DNA of 64,000 nucleotides from Pomphorhynchus laevis. Taxonomy: Eukaryota > Acanthocephala > Palaeacanthocephala > Echinorhynchida > Pomphorhynchidae. The notes below the pieces were generated by a model. That model was not told where the DNA came from. It saw nothing but the letters and a program-made list of their open reading frames with translations, and did no database searches. A program made the position numbers and the translations under genes. The stretch covers positions 1-64,000 of the forward strand of contig WNNJ02003540.1 of assembly GCA_012934845.2 (NCBI GenBank), given 5' to 3'. Positions within the stretch are counted from its first letter, which is position 1; the number at the start of each line of letters is the position of its first letter. Shown one piece after another: positions 34,180 to 46,030 of the stretch.

Positions 34180-34890
34180 CAATAATTATTAATTATTAAT
34201 TTTAATTGCTGATGAGTAAACAATTCGGGCCACAAACATCAAAATTTGATATTGATTTCTATCTACGCGCTCAAGCGATATTATATTAATGACAGTTTAA
34301 ATAAGCCACCATAAAGGATTCATCTTATACTTTTCAGGAAGAAATCAACGAATATGAAATCTACATGCTTCACAACAAGTATAATGCAAATATATAATTA
34401 GCAAATCCTAACACCTTATGTTAAGACCATATTTTCTTAATCAAATATAAAATTATATAAATATTATATTATATCAAATCTAAAATATTAAAATGAATAC
34501 AACACACTCTTAATTCCGAACCCGAAATAGATGCGATACAATTTAAGTGTCATTCTATAGCAGTGAATTATTCAAATTTACTGCATTTAAATTTTGATTT
34601 AAATTTTAATTTATTGTTTAGATTTTCTAAAATATTGAGAAAAATAATACAAATTTACACTGTTCCTTAAATTTGTTTAATTTATAAAATTTGTAATACA
34701 AATTTGTAGTTTATTGAGAAGTAATAATTCTGGTATCTAATCTCCGACGAATGATCTTTCAGTTCGGCGAGGCTTTTACAATAAAAACATAATATGAAAA
34801 AATAGTAAAAAAAGCTTAAAAAGTAAAAAATTAACTTCAAGTTCAAAATTCAATATTAGGTTTAATTCAAAATGCAAAATCATCACATAT
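34180..34890. other. AT-rich interval
   Basis: Presumed 3' flank of the LIM gene (minus strand). Nothing else recognised. Confidence 0.4.
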
Positions 34891-35769
34891 TCAAAGTTTA
34901 CAGTGCATGCATCTCAAAGTGTATTCGTTTATTTTCTCAAATGATTTATCTTTTAAGCTTTCTCCACATATTGAACATCTACAGCATTCTTCATGATATT
35001 GAACATCACTGAATCTTAATGTGTTTGCCATTGATACCAACGTCTGATTGCATTTGGAGCATTTGAAATTTGTCCTATCACTGCAATTTTCACATATAAA
35101 GTGATTATCTGGGTCTGTTGTAAACATTTTTCCGCTTAGGTTACTTGAACATACCGCGCAGTTAAGACATCGTGCGTGGTAATTGACATTCTTATGTGTC
35201 ACTATTTTTATTCCATCTTCGTTGAAATCCCTTTTGCATAAGGCACAATGGCCAAGTCTTAGTACGGATTCAACTGACTTTGCAATTTTAACAGATGGAA
35301 AGTAACTTTTAAAACATGTTTCACACATACGGTCTCTGATATTGTCTTTATTTATAATGCCATCGTCGTCACCACTGCTACCAAAGAAGGGTCCGGTACC
35401 TAAAGGATTATTACACTTCGTACAAGTAAAGCACTGATCGTGGTATTTCAGGTTGTTGTATGCTATAATTTTGCTTTCTGCGGGAAAAGGATCATTACAA
35501 TAATCGCAAGTGGGACCAGTTTCTTCATAACAAGTGGGACAATGAATATTTGGATTGGCTGGATCAAAGTCATGTTCATCAACTAGCATGTAAAATTCAT
35601 GACCTGAGAGAATTGCACTACATCTTCTACATTTAAAACATTCTGTGTGATATTGATTTCCATTGTATAAAGTAACTTTCTGATTTTTTACCATTCCTTG
35701 GTCACATGCTGCACACCTAAATACTTTATATTTTTCTAATGAATAAGGTACACTCAATCCATATTTGAC
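34891..35769 (-). CDS. Four-LIM-domain protein (main exon)
   Basis: An open exon of about 292 codons ends at a stop at 34891. There is no ATG near its start; instead TTTAATTAG just above 35769 is a good splice acceptor, so the N-terminus lies in an upstream exon not identified. Counting from the Leu codon at 35757: LIM1 15-76 (C-x2-C, H37, C40, C43-x2-C46, C73-x2-C76), LIM2 84-148, LIM3 171-225, LIM4 233-286, each with the full CCHC/CCCC zinc-ligand set. LIM2 has an acidic insert (GSSGDDDG). The protein ends two residues after the last ligand pair. LIM domains mediate protein contacts, often in actin or nuclear scaffolds; the four-LIM layout recalls FHL/LIMPETin-type proteins but the orthologue is not assigned. 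No DNA-binding or catalytic domain is seen. Confidence 0.85.
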   Translation of the reverse strand, partial: VKYGLSVPYSLEKYKVFRCAACDQGMVKNQKVTLYNGNQYHTECFKCRRCSAILSGHEFYMLVDEHDFDPANPNIHCPTCYEETGPTCDYCNDPFPAESKIIAYNNLKYHDQCFTCTKCNNPLGTGPFFGSSGDDDGIINKDNIRDRMCETCFKSYFPSVKIAKSVESVLRLGHCALCKRDFNEDGIKIVTHKNVNYHARCLNCAVCSSNLSGKMFTTDPDNHFICENCSDRTNFKCSKCNQTLVSMANTLRFSDVQYHEECCRCSICGESLKDKSFEKINEYTLRCMHCKL

Positions 35770-37854
35770 CTAATTAAACTTATATCAATAGAAATATAAA
35801 ATATTTTGTAAAGATACTTAAAAATATGTTATAAAAATACTAGGATATTATTCATTTTCTTTTAATAATTTTTTCATTTTAGTAACATACAATTACGTTT
35901 AATTTACCATTATTAAAATTAAAAGAGGATTAGGATTTAACTAAACTGTATTCAATCGTGTTGGATACTTGTTAGATATTACTCTAAAAAATCAAAGTCG
36001 ATTAAACATTCGATTAAACATTCAATTGATTGATTTTATTAAAATAAAATCAATCAAAAAGGGTTCCCGAGTTTTCGTCAGCTACATCCAGTACGTGCGC
36101 TGCATTTCCTCGCTGCAATGTGGACTCAGACGTTGTAGGAAAAATATGCCGGAGCGTTTGTTGCCACTGGATTGAATTATAACGGGTTCCAGCTTTTCTC
36201 GATCTTTCGATCTATACTCTCCGAACGTCTAGATCGAATTTGAGAAGAAAAAGTACAGGTTTTTTGAATGTTTTAAAATACTGTGTTTTAATTTTTGAAT
36301 GTCTATTTTGTGAATTGTAAATAACTCGATAGTGTGCATACAACAAAAATGAAGAAGGCATCGCATTTTGCTGTAACGTTTAAATAAATTTTAATCTTTA
36401 ACATTTTGCGGTCTGGTTGAAGATATTTGTAGTTGAAAATATTCTCTCTCTATATATATAAATAATTTTAATATAATAGATATTATTTTGATAATGGTCT
36501 GTCATTATCAAGGCCTGTCATCGTTATTAGGATAGATTATCAAGGAGGTATTCATGAAAAACTCAAATTTAATAAAATGTGTATATCCCACTTGAAAATA
36601 TGTAATAAAATTAAATATGTATATATTAAATTTATTATATATAAATTTAAATTAAATTATGTGCAGTGTCTTTTAATAGCGAATAAAAAAATATTAATAA
36701 CTTGTCGTGATGATGTAATTTATTTGGAAATTTATTTTTACATATTTAAATTCTTTTAGTTTACACACACTCGATAATTATGCACACCGAATTAATTTAT
36801 CAATTCAGATCAATTAATTGACTAGCCTGCATTGACTGATATAATGAATTAATAATATCATAGCAAAAGGGTTTACAATTTATTTGTCTATCTCAATTTT
36901 AATCATTTGTGTAATATAATGCATGATATTCATATCAAACTTTTTATTTATTTGTCATTTTTAAAAAACAAATTAACGAAATATTAATATTAATATTTAT
37001 TCATAATAATTAATTAAAATTAATTGATTAAATAAATGAATTAACGTTAAAATGTATATTCAACGTTCAAGAATGAGTTTTTATTTTCAGTCGTATTTAA
37101 CTTTTTTATTTACAATTATAAAAATCTTGAGTATTTAAAAGTTAACATTTTAAAATAAATATTTGTAACAACATAAAATATTGAAAATGTATTATACAAT
37201 GTATAATTTTGTAAAATGTTTAATTTTGTTAGCAAAAATTCGAGATTTTTGTGAAACATTGGTCCTTTATCCAACATAACTGATTAACTAGCATGGACAT
37301 AAATCGATAAAAAAATGGCAAGATCCAAATTAGATAATTGATACCTACCGCTTTTAAACAATCCCGATCGAGATAAGAACAATAGGATTGGAACACTTTA
37401 ATGTGAAAATTGTACATTTCAATGAAAAATGTTGTCTGTTTAACCAGGCAATTAAGATACTCGAATCTTTTCTTAATATCCTCAAAAAGGAACTACAAGG
37501 TGGTATCAAATTTGGATTCAATATTTAAAATTTCTGATAAAAATCAGCAAGTTATGCTTATAAAAAATACTAATATAACAAATACTTTATGCTTATACAA
37601 ATACCTGTCAGTATTTGTATCGACTTTTATCGATAAATTATAACAACATTTTGCATAAAATTTGTTCATTTTGATTAGCGACAAGCTATCTGTTTGTAAG
37701 CTATTTGTTTTGTTGGCTCTTATCCATTAATAACACATTTCTATAAAAAAAAGTAATAGTGCATTTTTATTAAAATTGAATTTTTACTAAATTGATTTTT
37801 TACTAATTTTTTTATGTTTTATTTTTTACTTATAAGGTTATTAGTTAAAAGTTA
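35770..37854. other. AT-rich interval, probable upstream region of the LIM gene
   Basis: Should contain the missing 5' exon(s) and promoter of the LIM gene, but none could be defined. 36060-36200 is distinctly richer in GC and unassigned. The remainder (36.4-37.85 kb) is AT-rich without recognised features. Confidence 0.4.
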
Positions 37855-39850
37855 TCAGTGTCTCTGTCCGTCGTCCCCAGCATAGCAACTGTGTTGCCAG
37901 TTTGCACGGCCATGCTGATCTCATGGAGTAAAAATGTCTTTGCGCGAGGCTCGTCGCAGTGACGGCGAGACGCTTACTGAGCTCGTCAAAAAACGGTAGC
38001 CTCTCTACCCAAGGCACCGAGAGTTTCAATACCTATCGGTATGAAATCCATGCCACTGGATGTGATGGCCTCGTACTTTTTTTCTTTCTTTCCTTAGCTT
38101 CTGTGGCAACGGCACCTAATCCTGACAACGCCGTAGATAAATGACTTGGAAACAATGGATCTACAATGTCACGTCCCAGCATGCAAAACGCCCACGTTCC
38201 TACGGGGTCACCGTGCCGCCATCCGGTCGTTTTCCGTCGGAGCGAGTTAAACTTGAAGGTTAAAGGCGGCTCGGTGCGTTAGCTTTCCTTAGCGCATATT
38301 GGACTTTGCTGTTCAGCATTGAATGACTACCAAAACGGCCAGAGAAACGTGAACAACTCAAGCCATGTGTTCATAGCCTGTCAACAACTGCACCGCAACG
38401 GCACGTGTGTTGTTGGCATATTGGCGCTCCTAGCCGTAAGGCGATTGCCACTCTTAAGACTTCATCTGTGAGCAAAGAATACCTTTGCTCACAGCAAAGG
38501 CCCCATTTATCCAGCAGCGGGTGCCTTAACCCTTATTTGGCAGGTTGTAGTAATTGCATCGGTAGCACTTGCCACGAGCTCGAGCGCACTCACCTCGAAT
38601 AGATGGGTGCTGCATTTTTTCGCGTGGTTCCCAAAGTAGGCAAATGCTCGACGTCTGTTGCGTTGATTGGATAGAACCAATCATTTGGTTGTGCTCGCCG
38701 AAAGCCAGAGCTCTGCCTTTTACTAATTAAGTGCCAAGGTTCAAGGTTGTCGTGAAAATTGTTCGTTCCGAACAACAATTAGTCTTGAAGTTCTGAGGGG
38801 AGAATATCAAGGACAACCGATAGCGATGTCAGGTAAGACGATAAGTAAGCTGGTGTGGCAGTGAGTGTTAAGCTTGAAACGCCTAGACCCCGTGAGTTAT
38901 CGGCAAGGTGGATTGTTGCCAGCTAGATGATGATAATTTCACGTTAAGTACTTTCTCAAATCGGTCCCTTCAGAGCAGCATCATAATCCCAGAGAACACT
39001 GCTTTGGTAGCATGACGTGGATCTGAGTGTGTACATCAGTTTTGGGGCGCTGATAAAATTCTGGAGCAGGAAAAATTTAAGGTGTGTGTTGTGTCAGCCA
39101 AGCGGCTACCCATCAATTTCAGTTGCGATAACTTGTCAGGTAGTGCCTTATCAGCGGCTTCTGAGTTGGCTAGGGCTGCCCCAGTAGAGTGGCGTCAGCC
39201 GGCTTAACGTGCTTTATACCTGGGAGAATTGTGCGTATCCTTGAAAGCGCGGTTGGTGAGTGTGTAACGAATTCGCATTTCATTTCGTTTAGATATAGCA
39301 TGAATTCAGGGCCGAGTTGGGTTAGTAGTTTGATATCGTGGCATATGTCTTCTGTGCGGCCTCCGATAACGCCGTCGTCGAGATACCAAACATTAAAACT
39401 GGAAGTAAGTCTTTTGAGCAGTGGATTGATGGCTAGGCAGAATAATAGCGGCCCGTGATGATCGCTTTGTTGAACTTCTCGTGATTCAATCATGTGATTG
39501 CCATATTGCAGGATACTCACGCCGGAGTAGCAGCAATGAATGAAGCGGGATAGTGAGGGAAAGTGCTTTGTCGTTTTTGTCAGCACAGTTGTACGACTAA
39601 CATTGTTGAAGGCATTAGTAAAATCTATCTTTAACAGGCCTTCCCCGCTCGTCATTCCCTCAGAGAGGAACAAATGTGTGCGTGCACTGCCGCTTCACAA
39701 CCTGATTTTACTCCTACGCCTATTTGATAAGGCTTCAGAAATGTGGAAGCTTCATTGCGAATCAGTAACGAGGCAGTTTATGCCACCAACCGACGGAGTG
39801 TATTGCCAATTGCGATGAGACGAAGCCCTCCATCTTTCTTGTTGAAACTC
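37855..39850 (-). mobile_element. RLE-type LINE, family B (degraded)
   Basis: RT on the minus strand, 39673-39170: LLKIDFTNAFNNVSRTTVL (motif A), REVQQSDHHGPLLFCLAINPLL (motif B, altered), FNVWYLDDGVIGG (motif C, LDD) and LYLNEMKCEF. Downstream, in broken frames, come CRCGAVVD...HGLSC (zinc-type motif, about 38410), RSDGKRPDGGTVTP and WD (about 38220), then FIPIGIETLGALGREA and ISMAVQTGNTVAMLG (about 38040-37860). The P-D-G..WD arrangement after a Cys/His motif fits a restriction-like endonuclease. Similar to the copy at 61.7-63.7 kb. GC content well above its surroundings. Confidence 0.75.
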
Positions 39851-40785
39851 ATTTTTACTAATTTTTACTAAAATTGATTATTTTTAATAAAATTGAATTT
39901 TTACTAAAATTGAATTTTTTTACTAAAATTGGATTTTTTACTAAATGCATTTTTATAATACATTTTTAATTAAATATCAAATTAGTGCATTATTTAAATT
40001 TGTAAATTAAATTATTTTATTCTTTATCAAAAAATAATATTATTAATATAATATAAATTATTAATATAAAAATGTATATTGATATATACAAATGATATAA
40101 TTATCATTTAATATATATTATAATATATAATATTATAATATTATATATTATATAATCATCATATAATATATATAAATGATATAATTTACTGTTTCGATTA
40201 GTTTATTGTTAGTTCTTGCAAGTTAAGTCAGATTTACTTATATTTAGAAACTAATATTAAAATTATTATTAACTTTGAATTATTAATTAAATATTAAATT
40301 TCAAATGTTTTAAATTTTTACTGTAATTTTAGAATGTCGCCATCATTGATGTCATTACCTTTATAATTAATTTAAATCTTAAGCATGAAGTGACACTTAT
40401 TTGTGCAGTTTGATTTTTTAATCTAACAATTTACGTTAACATTAATCTATTTGTTTAATATTTATAACGCAATATGTCTTTGAAATTTAAATTTCAAAGG
40501 TTTTGTTTTTTTAAGCATATTTAAGTAAATTACCGAAAATCAGGATTGTGACGACATGTATAGCCGTCATTTTAGAACACGTTTATAACATTCACCTAAT
40601 TTTTAAAAAAACATTTACCAGAACATTTACTAGCATTCACGAATACGACTTTTAAAAAAGCATAAATTGTAAAAGCCTTCGTACATTCAACTAATGCGTT
40701 TTGTTTGACCAATAATGTCTACTAAATTCTCGAATTCACTTACGGTTTATCGTTCGACTTCATTTATGACAACTAATGTTAATAG
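39851..40785. other. Very AT-rich gene-free interval
   Basis: Begins with repeated tttttactaaaattga words (39850-39945), also present at 37760-37810 on the other side of the LINE, which may mark a duplicated target. Otherwise nothing recognised. Confidence 0.45.
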
Positions 40786-41835
40786 TATAATGCATTTTGT
40801 CTCTTTCAAAATTAGCGCTAAATTATCGAGTTATGAAATGTACATCTAACTATTATAATATACTAATGAAAGAGGTTTATTATAATGATTTAAATGTAAA
40901 TCCAACATATGAACGAAGTGAGTTGAGTTTAGAAACAATTATTACAAGTCACTGTTCTATAATGGATAAAAAGGGTATAAAGGTTGAATTAGATAATAAA
41001 ACTATACCTATATTATATTGGAATCCAAAATTACATAAAAATCCAATAAAACCTAGGTTCATATGTAGTGCGTTTAAATGTACATTAAAACCACTTTCTG
41101 TCAATATGAATAAAATACTTAAAGTAATTAAAGCACACTTTAAAAAATATTGCAAGGTAATCGAAATTAATACTGGTATAAAACACTATTTCAGTATTAA
41201 TTCTACAAAAGAATTTTTAGAACAGACAAAAGGAATAAATTTTCAAAATATAAATACATACGATTTTAGTACTCTTTATACAAATCTAGGTTTAGTAGAT
41301 ATTAAAGAAGCGTTAGTAAAATTAATTAATCTTATATTCGGAAAAAGATATACATATATATGTTATAATAATTATAACGGCTATCTAACAAAAATTTAAC
41401 AATCAAATAAATATAAATATATGGATGAAATTGAATTAATAGAATCGTTAAATATTTTGATAAATCAAAATTATTTAAAAGTAGGGACATCTATATTTAG
41501 ACAAATAAAAGGTGTTCCAATGGGTGGTAATAGTAGCCCAATTATAGCTGACTTGTTTTTAAGCTTTATAGAATATGAATTTGTTCATAACTGTGTAAAA
41601 ACTAAATCTAAACAATATAAATATATGAAATATATGTTTCGATACATTGATGATATATGTGTATTTAATTCTAATAATTTTTATTCAATTAGTGAGCACA
41701 TTTATCCAGAAAGCCTTATTCTTAACAAAACTAATATTAATGATAAAGAAGGTGTATATCTAGATATAAACATTAAATTAACATTAAGTAAAACTACTGT
41801 TAATTTATATCGTAAAGATATAAATTAACACTATT
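40786..41835 (+). mobile_element. Penelope-like element RT, one in-frame stop
   Basis: One frame spans 40797-41828 with a single TAA (41397). Motifs in order: LNYRVMKC, SELSLETIITSHCSIMDKKG, IPILYWNPKLHKNPIKPRF (the PLE-diagnostic PKLHK box), CKVIEINTGIKHYFSINSTK, NINTYDFSTLYTNLGL (motif A), ELIESLNILINQNYLKVG, IFRQIKGVPMGGNSSPI (motif B) and YMFRYIDDICVFN (motif C). It breaks off at NLYRKDIN before the C-terminal tail. Best-preserved RT of the PLE group here. The frame start is not defined. Confidence 0.9.
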
Positions 41836-41990
41836 TCAGTATTAATTCTACAAAAGAATTTTTAGAACAGACAAAAGGAATAAATTTTCAAAATATAAAT
41901 ACATATGATTTTAGTACTCTTTATACAAATCTAGGTTTAGTAGATATTAAAGAAGCGTTAGTAAAATTAATTAATCTTATATTCTGAAAA
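41829..41990 (+). repeat. Duplicated internal PLE segment
   Basis: Repeats 41188-41340 (HYFSINSTKEF...NTYDFSTLYTNLGL) almost exactly, fused directly to the broken end of the PLE frame. Confidence 0.85.
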
Positions 41991-42240
41991 AATGTACAAA
42001 ATTAATAAAAGCATTAAATATTTTGATAAATCAAAATTAAGGTGTCCAATAGTACGTAATCAATTCAGCCAACTGATTAAACGTATTTAAAATAATTTAA
42101 AATAAAAAATAAATATAAAATAAATATATAATAAATAAAAATAATAATGCTAAATCAATAAATCAAAAATAAATAATTAGATAATAAATAAGTATAAATA
42201 GCTGTTATAAGATTTAATAAAAAATAAAAAAAATAAAAAA
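41991..42240. other. AT-rich interval with PLE debris
   Basis: Short PLE words (aaatattttgataaatcaaaatt) then low-complexity A/T. Confidence 0.4.
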
Positions 42241-42500
42241 TTGCAATTTTAAAAAAGTAAATTTTTAGAATTGACTAATAAATAACAAACGTTGTATTAT
42301 TATGATTAGAGGTCATCAGGAGGAAATACCATGCTATCAGGTTTCGGCCCCTATTCCTCGACACAACACAGCAGCGAGACCAAACACGTAATAATGACGT
42401 ATTTTCTATGATGAAATTTTCTATATTCTAATAGAAAGTATATTATTTATTATCCATCCATAAAATGTTTCCGCTGATGATTTTAAATTTATTTTTAATA
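42241..42500 (-). repeat. PLE terminal block, reverse orientation
   Basis: Reverse complement of the block at 48089-48280: aattgactaataaataaca, gaggtcatcaggagga, tatcaggtttcggcccct, acacgtaataatgacgtattttct. On the minus strand it keeps GAAAATACGT..ACGTGTT and CTGATGA. Confidence 0.75.
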
Positions 42501-42579
42501 TTAGTGTTAATTTATATATTTTACTATTTTCTGATTAAAATTTTATAGTAACCTATGAAATAATTAACATTAATATTAA

Positions 42580-43045
42580 TAATTAATTATTAAATTATTT
42601 AAATAATTTAAATAATCTATTAAATTATTTAAATAATTTTAAAGAGAGTCAATATTATTACATATTGTTGCAATTCTTAAAATTTCATTAATTAATGTAT
42701 TATATTTTATATTATATTATATGCATGAATGCTCATGCGTGAATACGTTTCTTGTAAATTTAAATATGTCATCTTTACGATATAAATTAATAGTAGTTTT
42801 AGTTAATGTTAATTTAATGTTCATATCTAGATATACACCTTCTTTATCATTAATATTGGTTTTGTTAAGAATAAGGCTTTCTGGATAAATGTGCTCACTA
42901 ATTGAATAAAAATTATTAGAATTAAATACACATATATCATCAATGTATCGAAACATATATTTCATATATTTATATTGTTTAGATTTAGTTTTTACACAGT
43001 TATGAACAAATTCATATTCTATAAAGCTTAAAAACAAGTCAGCTA
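42580..43045 (-). mobile_element. PLE RT C-terminal fragment
   Basis: Minus strand encodes LFLSFIEYEFVHNCVKTKSK, FRYIDDICVFNSNNF (motif C), SEHIYPESLILNKTNIND and NLYRKDDIFKFTRNVFTHEHSCI. Joined head-on at 43050 to a plus-oriented PLE terminal piece. Confidence 0.85.
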
Positions 43046-43049
43046 TAAT

Positions 43050-43200
43050 TTCAATTTTTATTTTAACTTGATTTAAATTATAGAAAATCTAAAAACAATT
43101 ATTAATTTTATTATTTAATTATTACTTTTTGATTTAGCATTATTGTTTTGTTTAGTTTATAATTATATTAAATACGTAGACTCAGTTAGCTGATTTGATT
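43050..43200 (+). repeat. PLE terminal block, distal part
   Basis: Matches 48287-48440 (acttgatttaaattatagaa, gatttagcattattg.ttttg, actcagttagctgatt). Confidence 0.75.
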
Positions 43201-43455
43201 TATTTATATAATCATATGTTCCAATTCGATCACCGAGTACTAATGTGCCATCGACAACAATGTCGATTCCCGTATCATTAAAAAGTTCGCGGGTACTATC
43301 TGCATTTTCGGGAGTAATTAGCACACATTTGTTGCTGTTGACATGAAATCCGAAAGCACGGCTGGAGTCACAATAATTTGAAAGCCTTGTAAATTTGCAG
43401 AGGTTCACCTGCAGTGCTTTTCGACATCTAGTACTGCTTTTCGGCATCTAACAGT
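43201..43455 (-). mobile_element. RLE-type LINE, thumb fragment (family A)
   Basis: Minus strand reads SRAFGFHVNSNKCVLITPENADS then GIDIVVDGTLVLGDRIGTYDYINKS, matching AFGFYIYTSKC...ISVLGAPIGNVQF of the 11.5-kb copy. Both ends are abrupt. Confidence 0.7.
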
Positions 43456-43490
43456 GCTTTTCGGAATCTAGCAGTGCTTTTCGTTGTTCT
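43411..43490. repeat. 20-bp minisatellite, four units
   Basis: Units start at 43411, 43431, 43451 and 43471 with consensus gcagtgcttttcggcatcta; the last unit diverges in its second half. Confidence 0.92.
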
Positions 43491-43699
43491 CCGCGTCTGG
43501 CTAAAATGACTAACTAAAATTCACGCGGATTGGTATCAAACTTGTTTTGAGATATATGAATATCTTTTTCCGAATATAAGATTAATTAATTTTCTAACGT
43601 TTCTTATATATCTGTCAAATCTAGATTTGTACTAAAATCATAATAATTATTATGATAATTAATAATAAAATAAAATTATAAAATCTGAATAATTATTCT

Positions 43700-45430
43700 A
43701 TTTGTGTGTTCTAGAAATTCTTTTGTAGCACCGTATATGAACCTAGGTTTTGTTAGATTTTTATGTAATTTTGGATTTCAATATTATGGTGATATAGTTT
43801 TATTGTCTGATTCAATTTTTATACCCTTTTTATCCATTATAGAACAATGACTTGTAATAATTGCTTCTGAATTTAAATCACTACATTCATATGTTGTGTT
43901 TATATTTAAATCGTTATAATTAATTTCTTTCATTGTATATCATAATATAGCGTTTTGCATATGAAGACAATATTATTACTAGCTTTATCAATAGTTGTTA
44001 ATTGTTATATCAATAGTTGTTATATCAATAGTTGTTATATCTAATATATAAGTTTTCCAAATATTTATATTTGAGCTTTTGTTATTTTGCTTACAAAAGT
44101 CAGCATTTAACGAATTGTAAATTTTATTATTATTAAATCTATATTTATACCCTTTCATAATGTGCATATTATCATGAGCATTGGAAAATTGCCAAGTACG
44201 GCGAACGAGTTACGAGGCTTGAGACGAAGTATTTCATCCCTGTTGTCTTTGCTGCAAATGGCTATACGGGTCCGTCCGCGTCCTTCCTTCTGAAGAGAAT
44301 TGCTACGCTGATTTCTTCACGTCGTAACTTCACTTATAGCGAAAGCATCCATTCAATTCGGACGAGGGTTGGTATCGCCCTCGCCAAAATGTCCTCTGCC
44401 TGCATTAGGGGAGATCGATCGACGAGATGTCACCCAGTTAGACATTGGAGTGCTTAAGAAGATTTTGAAGCATACGTTCTGTTTGGTTGAAATAATACCC
44501 ATTTGCGGGAATCATTCTGCACTGTTTAGTATAGATAACTGGTTAGTAAAAAAATATTTATACCCTTTTGATAGCATTTTCCTTAATTCATTGTTTTCAA
44601 TTAATTCTAGATTATGAGTGTTTATGTTCATTTATTTTATCAAAATTAATACTTTTGCAATCGCATTCTGTTTCCATAATGTTTCCAATATCGTCATTAC
44701 ATATAGATTTCGATTCTTTATTATAATTACAAATTTTTCGTTCAAATGGCAGTAGCAGCTTATACCTTATTTTAGGAATATATTAACTTAAATCTGATCC
44801 TACTATTTCTTTACTTTTAGAATTATTTTAAAGTCTACCTATATTTATATTTTCTATCCATTGATTAATGAAAGTTATGGTCAGTGTATATTTTTTATTG
44901 TTATTATTAACATTTATTGTCCGATTAAAGTATTTTATATTATAATAACTGTCCATTATACAACTTAACTTATCATAATCGTTAATTAATTTTTGATATA
45001 TTGAACAAATGATATATTTAAAAAATCTTCTTATATTTATTTAAAGATCTTTCAGCTTATTATCTCTTATAAGTTTAGTATTTCTAATTGCTCATATATA
45101 CATCTTTTTAATATTTTTAAGTCTATTTTTCTTATTCCTTTTATCGCCATGACTTCTTGGCTTGCGTTTACCAGGATTATTATAATATAGTTGTTTATTA
45201 TGTATTATACTACTTCTGCCAATTCCTTGTATAAAGTTATTCAATCCTAATGGGTACATGAAATTAAGCGTTTTAATCCAAAAATCTTCTCTTTCTAATA
45301 GCTTTTGATTTAATATTGTTTTATTTTCTTAAATAATATGTTCTAAAATAAATAATTTACAGTATCCAATATCATGTCGTATTAATCTCATATAGTTGGG
45401 CTACTATCATATAGTGACCCAATAGTAGCC
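43700..45430 (-). mobile_element. PLE N-terminal half with GIY-YIG-like tail, split by a LINE
   Basis: Going down the minus strand: ILEHII / KLLEREDFWIKTLNFMYPLG then LNNFIQGIG (45400-45220), a basic stretch NNPGKRKPRSHGDKRNKKNR (45190-45100), INQWIENINIGRL, YKLLLPFERKICNYNKESK, ENNELRKMLSKGYKYFF (to about 44555), an insertion (44156-44553), then MKGYKYRFNNNKIYNSLNA, HCSIMDKKG-like and NKTISPYYWNPKLHKNLTKPRF (about 43770). These are the PLE N-terminal region and the first RT boxes. Several frame breaks. The ER..(Y/F)WI..L....P.GLN string resembles the end of GIY-YIG domains in PLEs. Confidence 0.75.
44156..44553 (+). mobile_element. 5'-truncated RLE LINE (family A) inserted in the PLE
   Basis: Encodes CAYYHEHWKIAKYGERVTRL, FIPVVFAANGYTGPSASFLL and SIRTRVGIALAKMSSACIRG, the extreme C-terminus of the family-A endonuclease, and ends with CCCATTTGCGGGAA in its 3' UTR. 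It is flanked by the 15-bp duplication atatttatacccttt (44141-44155 and 44554-44568), a target-site duplication. Confidence 0.85.
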
Positions 45431-46030
45431 CAATTATTGCTGACTTATTTTTAATATATGAAATATATGTGCAGGTATATTCAGGAGAGAACTCTTCTTA
45501 TTATATATAATAAAAAGAGTTATGATTTTTGAAGTAGGAATATGTAAGTAATATCCTAGTATATGTAGGTAATAACCTAGTAATAACTAGGTTACTATAA
45601 AAATATCATCAATATAAATATAATATTTTTATATTATATAAATATGTGGTTACTAAAAATAAAATCAAACAGAAAATAGTAAAGTAAATCAACACAATAT
45701 TATTAAAAATAAATTTAAACTCTAAAGCGAAATGTTTTATGGATAAAATATATATACTTGTATTAGAATGTATATATAATTTGAATAACTTTTCGAAATA
45801 ACGTATAAACGAATTGGTTCCTAGATCTACGCTCAATTTTATCTATTTAAATAGATAACTATATCAACTATAGAAATACCATCAAACAGGAAATAGCAAA
45901 ATATATAAATCAACACAGTATTAGACACATAAGCATTCATGCATACTATATAATATAAAGTATAATACAATATATAATATAATATAATATATAATATAAT
46001 GAAATTTTAAGAAATGCAGTAATAAAATAC
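45431..46030. repeat. PLE scraps
   Basis: Short decayed PLE words in plus orientation: caatagtagcccaattattg (45420), aactaggttactataaaaat (45588), aaatcaaacagaaaatagt (45660), aaatttaaactctaaagcg (45710), then a repeat of the last near 45880-45920. No frame. Confidence 0.6.
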
